Source: Palaemon carinicauda (lineage: Eukaryota > Arthropoda > Malacostraca > Decapoda > Palaemonidae). From it: 64,000 bases of DNA. The stretch is from the NCBI RefSeq assembly GCF_036898095.1, contig NC_090745.1:86373717-86437716 (forward strand), given 5' to 3'. A program made the translations under genes and the position numbers. The notes under the pieces were generated by a model. It ran no database searches, was not told the DNA's origin, and saw only the letters and a list, made by a program, of their open reading frames with translations. Below, piece after piece: positions 1 to 10,144 of the stretch. How positions within the stretch are numbered: position 1 is the stretch's first letter; every line of letters begins with the position of its first letter.

Positions 1-19
1 CTCTCTCTCTCTCTCCCCT
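1..19. repeat. (CT)n microsatellite at window edge
   Basis: A short CT run opens the window and joins directly to the reverse-transcriptase region of DIRS copy A. In copy C the equivalent stretch is a short pyrimidine run before the same codons (about 15430). It may therefore be slippage expansion of a native pyrimidine tract rather than a separate insertion. Confidence 0.7.
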
Positions 20-96
20 GAACAAGTTTGTTTAACACTCAGTTCAGGATGGAGATGGCAGACACGGTCATCCAGGCAGTTTGACCAAGGGACTTC

Positions 97-1480
97 ATGT
101 GCACACTGGATCTGAAGTACGCATACTTCCAGATCCAAATCCATCCATCTTCAAGGAAGTATCTTGGATTCATACACGAGGACAGAATATACCAGTTCAA
201 GGTTTTCTGCTTTGGCCTTGCGACAGCACATCAGGTCTTTACCAGTGTGTTTGCCCTATTGTCATCTTGGACTCACAGGAACGGCATTCGTTCCCTCAGA
301 TATCTAGACGATTGGCTAGTTCTGGCAGACTCGGAGACGACCCTTCTTCGTCACTGAGACGTACTTCTCGAATTGTGTCAGGATCTGGCGGTCTTGATAA
401 ATCTCGGAAAGTCGTCTCTGCTTCTTTCGCAGAGACTGGTATACCTCGGTATAATAGACACCGTCCAACAGAAAGTCTTCCCATCAGACGAAAGAGTACA
501 CAGGCTGAGAGAAGTGGCATCAGCTGTCATTAGACGGGGAGATCTACCAGCCCATTTTTAGTCGAGTCTGGTAGGTCACTTAACCTCTCTTCTCTGTCTA
601 GTTCTAAACGGCTGCCTCAGGATAAGATCCCTGCAGTGGCAGCTAAATTTTGTGTGGAACCAACACTCAAATCCGCCAGAGATTCGAGTTCCAATTACTC
701 AGGAACAAGAGACGGACCTACTTTGGTGGGTGGCAGACAAAAACTTTTGCAGAGGTCAAGATCTTGCTCTTTACAGATGCATCAAAAGAAGGATGGGGGG
801 CCCACTTGCTGCATCACACAATCTCCTGTCTTTGGTCAGAATCAGAAAGGTACCAGCACATAATTCTCCTAGAGATGAGAGCAGCATACCTTGCTCCTCA
901 TTATTTCCAACAGTGGCTGGTAGGCCACTCTGTGGTGTTGATGAGCGACAACACCACAGTGGTGGCGTAAATAAACAAACAAGGCTGTACCTTTTCGAAG
1001 CCTCCAAGGAGGGTGACTTGGATAGTAGGCTCCGAATGGTCTTTGAATCCTCTGATAGCCAACAAAGACCTGTTCACAACATCACTGAACAACAAGCGTC
1101 CGCTGTACTGTTCTCCAGTCATGGACCCTCAGGCTCCATGGCAAGATGCATTTCAATAACGATGGGTCAACATCGACGTGTACGCCTTTCCCCCATTCTG
1201 TCTGATGAGAAGATTGCTCAACAAGACCAGAGCATCCAAAGATCTAATGATGATCCTTGTATCTCTGCTATGGCACCATGTGGGGTGGTTCTCAGACCTC
1301 CTGCAACTACTAGTAGATCTACTGAGAGAACTCTCTTCACTACCAGATCTACTAAAACGACCACATGCAAACATCTTCCACAGAACCGTGCAGTTGCTTC
1401 AACTTCATGCCTGGAAACTATCCAGCGTCTCCTTTCTCAGAGAGGCTTTTCACAAGAAGTTGCTGAGATAATATCTAGAT
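97..1480 (+). pseudogene. DIRS reverse transcriptase / RNase H, copy A, decayed
   Basis: The enzyme would copy the element RNA and remove the RNA strand. Visible RT boxes are CTLDLKYAYFQIQIHP at the start of the reading frame, FCFGLAT in the palm, and the catalytic YLDDW at 301-315. The frame then stops at TGA 355-357, where copy C reads CGA. RNase H remains are split over two frames: LFTDASKEGWGAHLL (about 765-815) and VVLMSDNTTVVA (about 930-970). The first carries the leading Asp and the second the SDN Asp. The DIRS linker (LYCSPVMDPQ... then DVYAFPPFCLMRRLLN) follows up to about 1215. At least three frame changes and several stops are present. The YLDD form of the catalytic box and the order RT, RNase H, recombinase are typical of DIRS elements. 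Confidence 0.85.
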
Positions 1481-2470
1481 ACTTGCGAAAGTCCTCAGCC
1501 TCTGTGTACCAGGCAAAATGGACAATCTTCTGTGGTTGGTTTCATGGAAGGAATATCTCTCCTTTCGATGCCTCTATTCCTTCAATAGCGGAGATCCTTG
1601 TACAGTATACCTTCGTGAGCAAAAGCTCCTTTCAGTCTCGGCGGTGAAAGGCTATTGCTCAGCCTTGAGCCTGGCCTTTAAGATGAAAGGAGTGGATATT
1701 TCCTCTTCGTTGGAGCTTTCTTTACTCATACGGAGTTATGAGATCACTTGCCCTCAGTCAGAAATCAGGCCTCCTCCCTGGAACGGGATTCACGTTTTGA
1801 GGTCCTTAAAAAGACCTCCCTTGGAACCATTATGCCATGCAACTGACCGAAACCTCTCTTTGAAGACAGCACTCCTGCTCACTATAGCTTTGGCGAAGAG
1901 AATCGGGGAACTACATGGCCTCTCATATGACGTCGCCCATTTAAGGGGATGGGGGAAATGACACTCGGCTTTATCCCTGAGTGCATTGCCAAGATTCAAA
2001 ATCTAGGGGTACTGGACCCTAGATTCAGGCCCTTTCAGATTATGAGTTTATGTTCTGTAACCAATGATCCAGATCAATTGTTACTGTGCCCAGTGAGGAG
2101 GTTGAGATATAATCTTAAACGCACAGCAGCAACACGGCCCTGACTAACAAAACTTTTTGTTATCTCCGGAAGGGTTAAGAGGAGGATCACTAAGAACAGA
2201 AATTCATCCTGGATACGCCAAGTGATTGGAAGAGCTCTAGTCCCTGATTCTCCTCATGCTTGACGACCTAGTGCCCATAATGTCAGGAGCATCAGTATGT
2301 CCCTGGCATTCAAACGCAACTTTTCCATGTTGCAGGTATTACAGGCGGGCGTGTGGAAACGTCTGAATATGTTTACAGCCCACTATTTAAAAGATGTGAC
2401 CCACAGGAGACTCAATACATTTACTATTGATCCTGTGGTGGCTGCTCAACAAGGGGTTTAAAAAATCCTT
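1410..2470 (+). pseudogene. DIRS tyrosine recombinase, copy A, frameshifted
   Basis: This is the integrase of a DIRS element, a lambda-type tyrosine recombinase that inserts a circular cDNA. The core-binding part reads SVYQAKWTIFCGWFHG and LLSVSAVKGYCSALSLAFK. In the catalytic part the first Arg is kept (AGA 1899-1901 in ALAKRIGEL), the HxxR box is kept as HNVR (2276-2287), and the Tyr is kept (TAT 2384-2386 in TAHYLKDV). The frame changes near 1950 and again before 2150, and stops occur (for example TGA 2140-2143 region and TGA near 2262). All three catalytic landmarks survive here, unlike copies B, C and D, but the protein cannot be made in one piece. Confidence 0.85.
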
Positions 2471-2934
2471 GGGCTCCCTTTGGACAAGTAGCAGATGGAT
2501 GAGGGCATTGATTACCAGGGTTAAGACTGGGATGAGTGAGAGTATGTCAGGCATTTCCCTTTCTTCATCTTCCATTCCCTTAGGGTACAGAGCCCTGGGT
2601 CGCTCTGCAAGCTGCTCTCAACCTCTACAGGTAATTATCACTCCCCTTGTTTAGCCTAGTATACAGTAGTCATAAATTAATATAGTCAACGTCCCCGTTG
2701 CCTCCCGCGAGGTAAGCAATGAGAAGCGTCTTTCTGTATTTCCTACATGTAAACTCTGAATGTGTTCACACAAGACGTGCATACATCGCATGACAAATGA
2801 ATTGCTCAGGCTGCTATCATATTCACTTAGTATGTTTAGCGAGGCGTCAAGATTTCCCCTAGGCCACAGTCATACAGTCTACTAGGTAAACCTGGGTCAA
2901 TGTCCATGCCAGAATTAGGACTTCCACCCTCCTA

Positions 2935-3255
2935 AGACTGAGTCATCCACATAAATAACGTAAGGTTTGTTGGAATTGGAACAAATGACATTCGGAAATA
3001 TTTTGTATTTTTCCATAACATACAAACCTGTAGTTATTTTTGTAAGTTGGCCCGCCATCACCTGTTCCCCAGAAGTCGTGCCTGCAATCAAAAAGTGACT
3101 CGGCTCATGGCAGTGAGAGTGTATATAGAGGCGGCTGGGTATCCCCCAGCCACTCCTTGCCTACCCACTCAAGTGGTTAGGCAGGGTTGCTACCTCACAC
3201 TTTTAGTCTAATGGCTACCTTCCAGCTTCACTGAAAGATAATGTACAGGAAAAAC
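2935..3255. repeat. Internal complementary region and right terminal repeat, copy A
   Basis: The stretch around 2945-2970 (catccacataaataacg...aaggtttgtt) is the reverse complement of the left outer end of copy C (11845-11885). This is what the internal complementary region of a DIRS element should be. The following 3105-3252 is the reverse complement of the terminal repeat of copy C, including the counterpart of ctggaaggtagccattagac. Outside 3252 the match stops, so the outermost bases of the right end seem to be lost or diverged. Confidence 0.8.
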
Positions 3256-3545
3256 ACTGAAATTGCTGTAAGTTTAAAGTATTGGCTGCAGATCTTGTGT
3301 AACAGCATTCCATTGTAGTAGTATCATGAGTTCTCAGATGTGTTCTACTTCTTCTGGTTTGTGTGCATTGATATGGCTCGTCAGGCTAATCCTGGACTTA
3401 TATACTGTACCTTGCTATATAGGCCTATATGATGAAGGTTAGGATCCAATCAGATATTTAAGGAATTTGCTACTACTAAGACCCTGTTGTGTAGTTGTGC
3501 TCATGGTGTTCATATAATTCGTTGTCTTATTAGTCCTTTCCTTGC

Positions 3546-3582
3546 ATTATTATTATTGTTATTATTATTATTATTTTTGTTA

Positions 3583-3614
<32 letters not shown>

Positions 3615-3616
3615 AG
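3546..3616. repeat. (TTA)n microsatellite
   Basis: An interrupted run of TTA/ATT triplets, within the non-coding stretch 3256-3877 upstream of the OPA1 anchor exon. I see nothing else in that stretch. Confidence 0.9.
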
Positions 3617-3877
3617 TAGTAGTATTTGATAAGATAATTGAGAGATAAGGCCATCTGTGACACTGATTACGCACACAATACTGTAGATATCTTTTAGAAA
3701 TATATAAGTAATACTGTTAAGCTTACTGAATTGATATTTAAGCTGTACAATATTTAGTTATTTACTTATGCAAATAGACAGTCATAACAACTAGTCTGAG
3801 ATTTAAATTTTTTGTATTGATGTGACACACCCTTCCATTTTAAAAGTATAATGTATTTTCTTTGTTAATTATTTCAG

Positions 3878-4069
3878 ACATCAAGAATTATAAGGCATTA
3901 TATGACCTTTCCTCCAAATAAAAATGGATTACTGAAGCTTGCAGGTCCTAATTATGGAATTCCATCCAGAGGAATTGGCATGATTATAGCTAGAGTTCTC
4001 AGAGGAGCCCTTAAAATCCGTTACATCATTCTGGGAGGAAGTATTGCTGGTGGTAGTGCACTAGCCAAA
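3878..4069 (+). CDS. OPA1: OPA1 exon: inner-membrane anchor segment
   Basis: OPA1 is the dynamin-like GTPase that fuses mitochondrial inner membranes and shapes cristae. This exon of 64 whole codons opens after a ttatttcag-type acceptor and closes at a consensus donor (AAA|gtaagt), phase 0 on both sides. It encodes a basic stretch, then GIGMIIARVLRGALKIRY, then a glycine-rich hydrophobic segment (IILGGSIAGGSALAK). This matches the single transmembrane anchor that follows the mitochondrial targeting peptide in OPA1. The frame joins without a gap to the next exon at 23598 (TYEQWKEALPD), the sequence expected just after the anchor in this family. An ATG lies inside the exon at 3902, but upstream codons are open and basic, so I take this as an internal exon with the start further left. 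The following intron is about 19.5 kb. Confidence 0.88.
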
Positions 4070-4185
4070 GTAAGTGTAATAAGATATGTTGAAAAATAAA
4101 GAACTTCTTGAGATTTTATATTTAGCTGCATTATTTGCTTGTTTATAAGGTTAGATTTTTAGTATAAAGGTATAAAAAATGGGGA

Positions 4186-5095
4186 TAAGTTATCATCATC
4201 ACCTCCTGCTACTCCTATTGGCGAAAAGGTCCTTGGTTAGATTTCGTTAGTAGTCTCTATCTTGAGCTTTTAAATCAATACTTCTCCATTCATCATCTAC
4301 TTCACGCTTCATAGTCCTCAGCCATGTAGACCTGGGTCATCCAACTCTTCTAGTGCCTTGTGGACCCCATTTGAAAGTTTGGGGAACCAATTTTTCTTGG
4401 GGAGTGCAGAGAGCATGCCCAAACCATCGCCATCTACCCCTCACCATGGTCTCATCCACATATGGTATTTGAGTAATCTCTTATAGTTTCATTTCTAATC
4501 CTTTCCAGCCATTTAACTCCCTATATTCTTCCAAGTGCTTTGTTCTCAAATCAACAAAATCTGTCGGGTAAGATTAATTGACGCATGTCCTTACAGTAAC
4601 ACCGATCTCCCTAAACTGAGATATAGTCTGATTTTATATGTAATTTCAGGCAATTTGACTTTCAAATTTTACTTAACCTAGCTATTGTCTGATTTGCTAT
4701 TTTCAATCTTTCATTAAACTCTAATTCTAAAGACCCTGTATTAGAGATCATTGTTTCTAAATATTTAAATGATTCCACCTCATTAATCCTTTCTCCTTCC
4801 ATTGATATTTCATCTTCCATTGCTTATTCTCTTGTTGTCATCTCTGTCTTTCTTCTATTTATCTTGAGCCCAACCTCATCTGATATTTCATGCATTCTGG
4901 TAAGCAAGCTTTGCAAATCCTGTTACATTTTGCTAATAAGGACAGTATCATCAGCATAATCTAGATCCGCTAATTTGCTGTTAAATCCAGTCCACGCCTT
5001 CTCCGCCATCCCCAACTGTTCTATGCCTTACAAAATCCATGAAGAGGATAAAGAACAGAGGTGACAACACAGTCCCTCGGAGTACTCCACTGGGT
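4186..5095 (-). mobile_element. LINE reverse-transcriptase fragment, antisense, decayed
   Basis: Read on the minus strand, this is the C-terminal half of a non-LTR retrotransposon ORF2. RGTVLSPLFFILFMD-like residues near 5090-5030 precede DYADDTVLIS, whose YADD codons lie at 4948-4959. Then come a GLKINRRKTE box (about 4850-4880) and a tail with WxRTMKREVDDEWRS-like residues near 4290-4330. Several stops and frameshifts are present, and nothing of the endonuclease remains. It lies opposite to the OPA1 gene in its first long intron. Confidence 0.8.
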
Positions 5096-5684
5096 AGCAA
5101 AAGTTTCTTGGTACAAGTTAGAGGGTAAATTAATGTTACTGTTGAACAGTAGCATCAGAATTCTATAATTCTGTTTTAGCACTACAATATATAAGTGAAT
5201 TCCAATATTTGTTGACACAATATTACTATTTTTAAAATTTGGACTCCTGCACTGGTTGATTTGGTACCAATTTGGATACAATTTGTACTTACTATTGATT
5301 TAATCAAGAATTTTAACTTTAATGATAATTGTAAGTTTTATTATTTTTGTTTAACTATTTTTTTGAGGCAAATCGAAAAGAAAAAGAAATGGGGATCATT
5401 ATTTGAAACAGCATTTTCACTTGTCATGTGTGTCTTGTTTTATCATCACATTACAGCTGTCCCTTTTCATTTGTGGAACCAAAGGGGGACAGAGATATGA
5501 ATGTGCTAATTCCTGGAAATGCTTTATTCTATTTGATGGTAGAAATCTTTTGACCTCCAAAAGCTCAAATATACCTAAGCCTATTTGTCAACCTACTTGT
5601 TATTCATTAAACTAAAAATATTTAGATAGGTAAACATCTAATTTTTTGTAAAATGATATTACTTCCATATAAGTTTATTACTTG
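5096..5684. other. Intron sequence, no feature seen
   Basis: AT-rich intronic DNA between the antisense LINE fragment and DIRS copy B. Short open frames here have no recognisable motif. Confidence 0.5.
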
Positions 5685-5700
5685 TTTGTTCCGACAAAAA

Positions 5701-5864
5701 TACAAACCTTCGCTATTTATAGGGTATTACTTTCGGCAACGCTGAAAACCAGCCAAGACAATTTTAGTGAGGAATAATTACCCCATCCGCTAGTTACCGG
5801 GAGGGGGTTGAGGTAGACTAGCTACCCCGCTCACTCACACCTATCGGTTGAGTAACCACTTTAA
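5701..5864 (+). repeat. Left inverted terminal repeat, copy B
   Basis: The block runs from the tacaaaccttcgctattta end through the gtagactagctaccccgctc core to the gtaaccactt end. It is repeated in reverse complement at 11627-11790 with few differences by eye. The outermost bases may extend left to about 5685 (tttgttcc). Confidence 0.9.
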
Positions 5865-6419
5865 AACAAACTGACTTGATTTTATTACTTTTTCTTTTGT
5901 GTGTATCGGTGTGTGTTTGGTTATTGTCCCGCTATGCGGACATGTCCAGGGATTGAAGGCCGCCGCTGCGGCACCTTCATATCGTTCGTGGAGACGGACC
6001 CACACCCTTTATGCCCGGAGAGCAGAGAGAAGGCGGTCATCTCCTTCCTCTGCGGAGGTCGATCCTCCTCTTCTGGGCGCAGGCACTGTTGCCCGTCGGT
6101 CAGGCCGAGAGTCTGGTTCCGATGCCGAGGAGCTAGCTAACCCACCTGGGGCAGTGGCAGGGCTCTCTCCAAGGCAAGCTTCCCATTCGGGGGAACATAT
6201 TTCTCGTTCGCGAGAGAAGATTGCCTCTATATATCGGCAATCTCCTTACGCTTTAGGTTCTCCTCCAGGGGCGGAAAGAGAACCTTGTTATAAGCGTAGT
6301 TCTCCTTCGGGTGAACTCTCCTCCCCTGCGGAGGAATTATCTGTAGACCTTAATCAGTCTACCCCTCGGGCGAAGTCTATTGAACGTTCCTCTCCGGAGG
6401 TTCGTTGAGTGGAGGGGTG

Positions 6420-6960
6420 GGTAACCCCTCTCCACCCCGGACGTTCTCCTCTTCGGGCTCTGAGAAGATGTCTTTTTGAACCTGCTGGTTCTCCTCACGT
6501 TGACCCTTCAGGGTCTCGTGACGATTACCCTTTGGGCTAGCGTGATCGTGACCCTTCGGGCTCTCGTCATGTTGATCCTGCGGGTTCTCATGACAGCAGG
6601 AGTCCTTCGGGTCTCCGTCGCGCTGAACCTTCGGGCTCTCGCGACTTTAAACTTTTGGGTTTCTGTTACGCTGAACCCTCGGGGTCTCGTAACGACGGTA
6701 ACGTTGAACCTCTGTGTTCTCGTATCGTCAGTCACGTTGATCCTTCGGGATCTCGTGACAGAAACCTTGGTTCCTCGTTACGTTGACCCTTCGGGGTCTC
6801 GTAACCTGAGTTAAGCTGAACCCTTGGGCTCTCTTAACTTTAGTCGTTCTAACACTTCGGTGTATCGTGACAGAGAAACTTCAGGTTTTCGTTGCGTTGA
6901 TCCTTTGGGTTCGCGCAACACAGTTCACGCTGAACTTTCGGGTTCTCGTGACCATGGTCA
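6420..6960 (+). repeat. Minisatellite coding PSGSRD-type repeats in gag
   Basis: Irregular tandem units of about 24-45 bp share the core cttcgggctctcgtgac. Read in frame they give repeated [VA][DE]PSGSRD/N blocks separated by 4-8 variable residues. The units drift in sequence and phase, so no single frame stays open throughout. This is an internal, rapidly changing part of the gag region. Copy C has no such block at this position. Confidence 0.8.
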
Positions 6961-7079
6961 TTCTTGTTATGACAGAGAGTTTTCGAACTCTCGTTGTGTT
7001 GATCGTTTGCGCTCACATGACACAAGCTATCGTGAACCTACAGGTGAGCGTAGCAGTGAGTTCTCTCACCAACCTGAGA

Positions 7080-7370
7080 GCTCTCGCGCGCACAACCAAG
7101 TTGGCGCGCACGGCCAAATTGGCGCGCCCGACTTGGCGCGCACTACCGTCTTGGCGCGCGCAAACAAAATGGCGAACATGGCGCGCGGGTTCATCCTATG
7201 GCGCGCCATATGCGCGAACATCCTGTTGCTCTCCATGCGCTCGAATAACCGGTTGCACGCGAATAACCTACTGCGCACCATGCATGCGAACAACGTACTG
7301 CGCGCCAGGTGCGCAAACAACCTCATGCGCCTTACGAGCGCAAAAAAGGTGTGCGCAATCGTGAAGGGCG
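7080..7370 (+). repeat. GCGCGC-rich short repeat array in gag
   Basis: Units carry ttggcgcgc or tgcgcgc(a/c) at irregular spacing of about 12-36 bp, with at least a dozen GCGC cores. It follows directly on the PSGSRD minisatellite. The stretch is strikingly CpG-rich against the AT-rich surroundings. Confidence 0.8.
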
Positions 7371-8183
7371 CGTGCACGAGCACCTCTTCTCTCCGCTCCA
7401 ACTCGTCCTCCAAGCTCCTACCTCCTCTGTATGTGTTTCAGAGGAGGTACTACGAGATCCTCGGGGAATCTCTTCCAACGCTGCCTCTCGACCACTCTAT
7501 AGAGGTACTCTCGAAGGCCACCCCCTTCGAGAAACTTACGGGACTTCCAGTCTCATTTTCAGCCTCTGAAATCCTAAACCAGGAGAAGTGGCGAAGTACG
7601 CCATGCAGGCTACTTCGTGGCTGGATTTCTGGAGTCCTTCAGGAAGTCTTTGGAGACTTTCCTATTGTCTGGCACTCGGGCCATCGAGTTCCTCTCCCAT
7701 CAGGTAGTGAACCTTTGGGCCAACACTATCCTGAAGAGGAGAGATGCCGTCATAGGCAAGTTCCATAGACATCTCCCTCAGGCTGAAGTAGCGAGACTTG
7801 AGAAATGCTCCTTTTGAGAGCAATTCTTTGTTCCATCCCGAGGATGTCGAGCGGGTGGCAGAGAAGTGGAGGAAGTCCAGTCAGGACTCCCTCATCCAAA
7901 AGGTCTTAACAGCAGGACCTTACCCCTCTCAGCCACAGCGGAAAGCACAGCAAAACCCGCAGCCGAAAAGGGCAAGAGACCCAAAACAGCAGGATAAAAA
8001 GGGTGCAAAGCAGGCCTTTAACAGCAAAAAGTCCTTTCGTGGAGGAAAGGGTAAGAAGGGATCTGGCCTAGGGCGGTCCCAATAAGACAGGCAATCCTCC
8101 CATTTGCCCACCTGTGGGGGGGATGCCTGCTAAGCTGCTGGCAGAGGTGGCTTCACCACGAAGCAGAACCCTGGACGGTCGAG

Positions 8184-9060
8184 GTGATTCGTTCAGTTTA
8201 TCGTATCCCGTTCACGCTCTCTCTCCCTCCACTGACCCGAGTGCCGATTCCATCGAATTCCTGTGCGAAGGGATCCGCACAGGAGTTTGCCTTCAGGGCA
8301 GAAGTCCAGTCCATGTTGGAGAAGGACGCTCTCCAGGAGGTCCTCGACGGGTCCCCAGGCTTCTACAGTCGACTCTTTCTTGTGAAAAAGGCATCTGGAG
8401 GCTGGAGACGAGTAATCGACCTCTCGGCCCTGAACAGGTTTGTCGAACAAACACTTTTCAGGATGGAGACGGCCGACATAGTCAGACAAGCGATAAGACC
8501 TCAGGACTTTATGTGCACTCTAGATCTGAAGGACGCATATTTCCAGATCCCAATTCACCTGTCTTCCAGGAAGTATGTGAGATTCATGTTCAATCTGAAG
8601 TATTACCAGTTCAGGATACTGTGTTTCGGTCTTTCCACAGCACCTCAGGTATTCATGAGAGTATTCGCCCTAGTATCATCTTGGGTTCACAGAGTCGGCA
8701 TCCGTTTCTTAAGATACTTGGACGACTGGTTGATTCTGGCAGACTCGGGGGCAGCCCTTCTCCGCCACTGAGACGAGCTTCTAAGGTTTTGCCAGGATCT
8801 GGGGATCGTGGTAAACCTCGAGAAGTCTTATCTGCTCCCCTCTCAAGAACTGGTATAGCTAGGCATGAGATTAGACACCCTAAGGCACAAAGCGTTCCCA
8901 TTAGACAAAAGGATCCAGAGACTGAGGACGACAGGACAGGTCTTTCTCAATCGGGAAGAGCTACCGGCGCAGTATTGGCTTCGCCTTTTCGGTCACCTCT
9001 CTTCCCTGACCTGACTGGTCCCCAACAGTCGCCCCAGGATGAGATCCCTCCAGTGGTGAA
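8184..9060 (+). pseudogene. DIRS reverse transcriptase, copy B
   Basis: The RT domain is open from 8184 to the TGA at 8769-8771 and continues in the same frame after it. Visible boxes are GSPGFYSRLFLVKKASGGWR (finger region), MCTLDLKDAYFQIPIHLSSR with the first catalytic Asp, LCFGLSTAPQVF, and the catalytic YLDDWLILA with YLDDW at 8715-8729. After the stop the frame reads CQDLGIVVNLEKS and LPSQELV, the connection region seen uninterrupted in copy C. The TGA lies exactly where copy C has CGA (15774-15776) and copy A also has TGA (355-357). A frameshift near 9060-9130 separates this domain from RNase H. Confidence 0.88.
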
Positions 9061-9089
9061 TAAAATCCCAGTGGAACCAACTCTCCGAT

Positions 9090-10144
9090 TCCTGGGATCA
9101 CCTAGTCCGCATAGGGCTAGAGGAACAGTTGGACCTGAGGTGGTGGCTGGTGGAGCTGAATCTCTGCTCGTCTCTCCCCCGGAATTGATGCTTTTTTCGG
9201 ATGTATCAAAAGAAGGGTGGGGGCCTCATGTGCTGCACCATTACATTTCCGGCTAATGGTCCGAATCAGAAAGGTACCAGCATATAAATCTCTTAGAAAT
9301 GTGGGCAGCCTTTCTGGCCCTCAAAAAGTTCCACCAGGTCCTGGCGGGGCAGTCCGTGGTGTTGGTGAGCGACAACACCACAATAGTAGCTTATCTAAGT
9401 AAACAGGGTGGTACCTTTTCACAGGAGCTGTGCCATCTTGCAGTAGAGATACTCTGATGGGCAGAGGACAAATCGGTGACTCTATCAGCTCGCTTCATTC
9501 CGGGCAAGCGGAATGTGCTAGCAGACAAGCTGAGCAGAGCGACTCAGATAGTTGGCACCGAGTGGTCTTTGAATCCTCTGATAGCCAGCAAAGTTCTGAC
9601 TTTGTGCGGTTCCCCGACTGTGGATCTGTTCGTAACGGCCCTGAATTTCAGGCTACCGTTGTATTGCTCCCCAGTCCCGGATCCCCAAGCTCTTTGGCAA
9701 GATGCTTTCCAACAATGGTGGATAAACCTGGACGCTTACGCGTTTCCCTCATTCTGTCTGATGAGGAAAGTCCTTAACCAGGTACGAGCAAGCAACAACT
9801 TGCAAATGACCCTCATAGCTCCGCTATGGCATCACGCAGAATGGTTCCCGGACCTTCTGCATCTCCTCACGAAGATCCCGAGGGAGCTCCCTCCACAGCA
9901 CGACCTCATCAAACAACCACATGCCAACATCTTCCACAAAGCCGTAGCTTCGCTTCGACTTCACGCCTGGAGACTATCCAGCACCTCCTCACACAGAGAG
10001 GCTTTTCACAACCGGTTGCGAAAAGAATGGCTGGACACCTCAGGAGATCCACAGAGGCAGCCTACCAGGCGAAGTGGTCAGTTTTCTGTGGTTGGTGTCA
10101 TTGAAGGTGTATCTCTCCCCTCGATGCCTCTGTTCCAACTATAG
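9090..10144 (+). pseudogene. DIRS RNase H and linker/methyltransferase-position domain, copy B
   Basis: A single frame (2) carries RNase H and the domain behind it. RNase H shows LMLFSDVSKEGWGPHVL with the leading Asp, ESERYQHINLLEMWAA with the Glu, and VVLVSDNTTIVAYLSKQGG with the SDN Asp, followed by FIPGKRNVLADKLSR. Stops occur at 9254-9256 and 9455-9457, after which the frame stays open to 10144. The open stretch includes VDLFVTALNFRLPLYCSPV, LDAYAFPSFCLMRKVLNQ and MTLIAPLWHHAEWFPDLL. That block lies where many DIRS elements carry a methyltransferase-like domain. I see the conserved block but cannot confirm the enzymatic assignment. The end of this frame overlaps the recombinase frame, as is usual for DIRS. 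Confidence 0.8.

Larger units (their letters stand above)
1..3255 (+). mobile_element. DIRS1-like retrotransposon, copy A, cut by the left window edge
   Basis: This is the 3' part of a tyrosine-recombinase retrotransposon of the DIRS1 group. In order it shows reverse transcriptase from just before the CTLDLK box, RNase H, a DIRS linker region, tyrosine recombinase, a 3' untranslated stretch, an internal complementary region near 2935-3060, and a terminal repeat ending near 3252. The terminal repeat is the inverse of the left terminal repeat of copy C (11836-12012), so A and C belong to one subfamily. The gag region lies outside the window. Stops and frameshifts show the copy is dead. Confidence 0.9.
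5934..8085 (+). pseudogene. DIRS gag-like region, copy B, frameshifted
   Basis: This is the structural ORF1 region of a DIRS element. The likely start is ATG 5934, giving MRTCPG, then CGTF and ETDPHPLCP, a short Cys/His-bearing N-terminus also present in copy C (MRTCRG, CGTF, ETDPCPC). A different frame then carries a Ser/Arg/Pro-rich stretch to 6408. The middle (6410-7370) is made of short repeats (see separate entries). The C-terminal part around 7800-8085 reads FHPEDVERVAEKWRKSSQDS, followed by a Lys/Gly-rich tail (FRGGKGKKG) and a stop at 8083-8085. Copy C shares this block (EEIERAAEKWRKSLNDS, FSGKKGGKG). The reading frame changes several times. Role and limits are inferred from position and from the match with copy C. 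Confidence 0.75.

Noticed and set aside
652..1647. A 331-codon open frame in DIRS copy A
   Set aside because: It is mostly a shadow frame across RNase H and linker. Only its last part overlaps the recombinase frame (SASVYQAKWTIFCGW).
3902..4099. Taking ATG 3902 as the translation start of the host gene
   Set aside because: Codons upstream to the splice acceptor at 3878 are open, and the mitochondrial targeting peptide expected of OPA1 is missing, so this is an internal exon.
8114..9256. A 380-codon open frame covering the reverse transcriptase of copy B
   Set aside because: Only its last ~50 codons (RNase H start, FSDVSKEGWG) are in the genuine frame. The rest is out of frame with the RT motifs.
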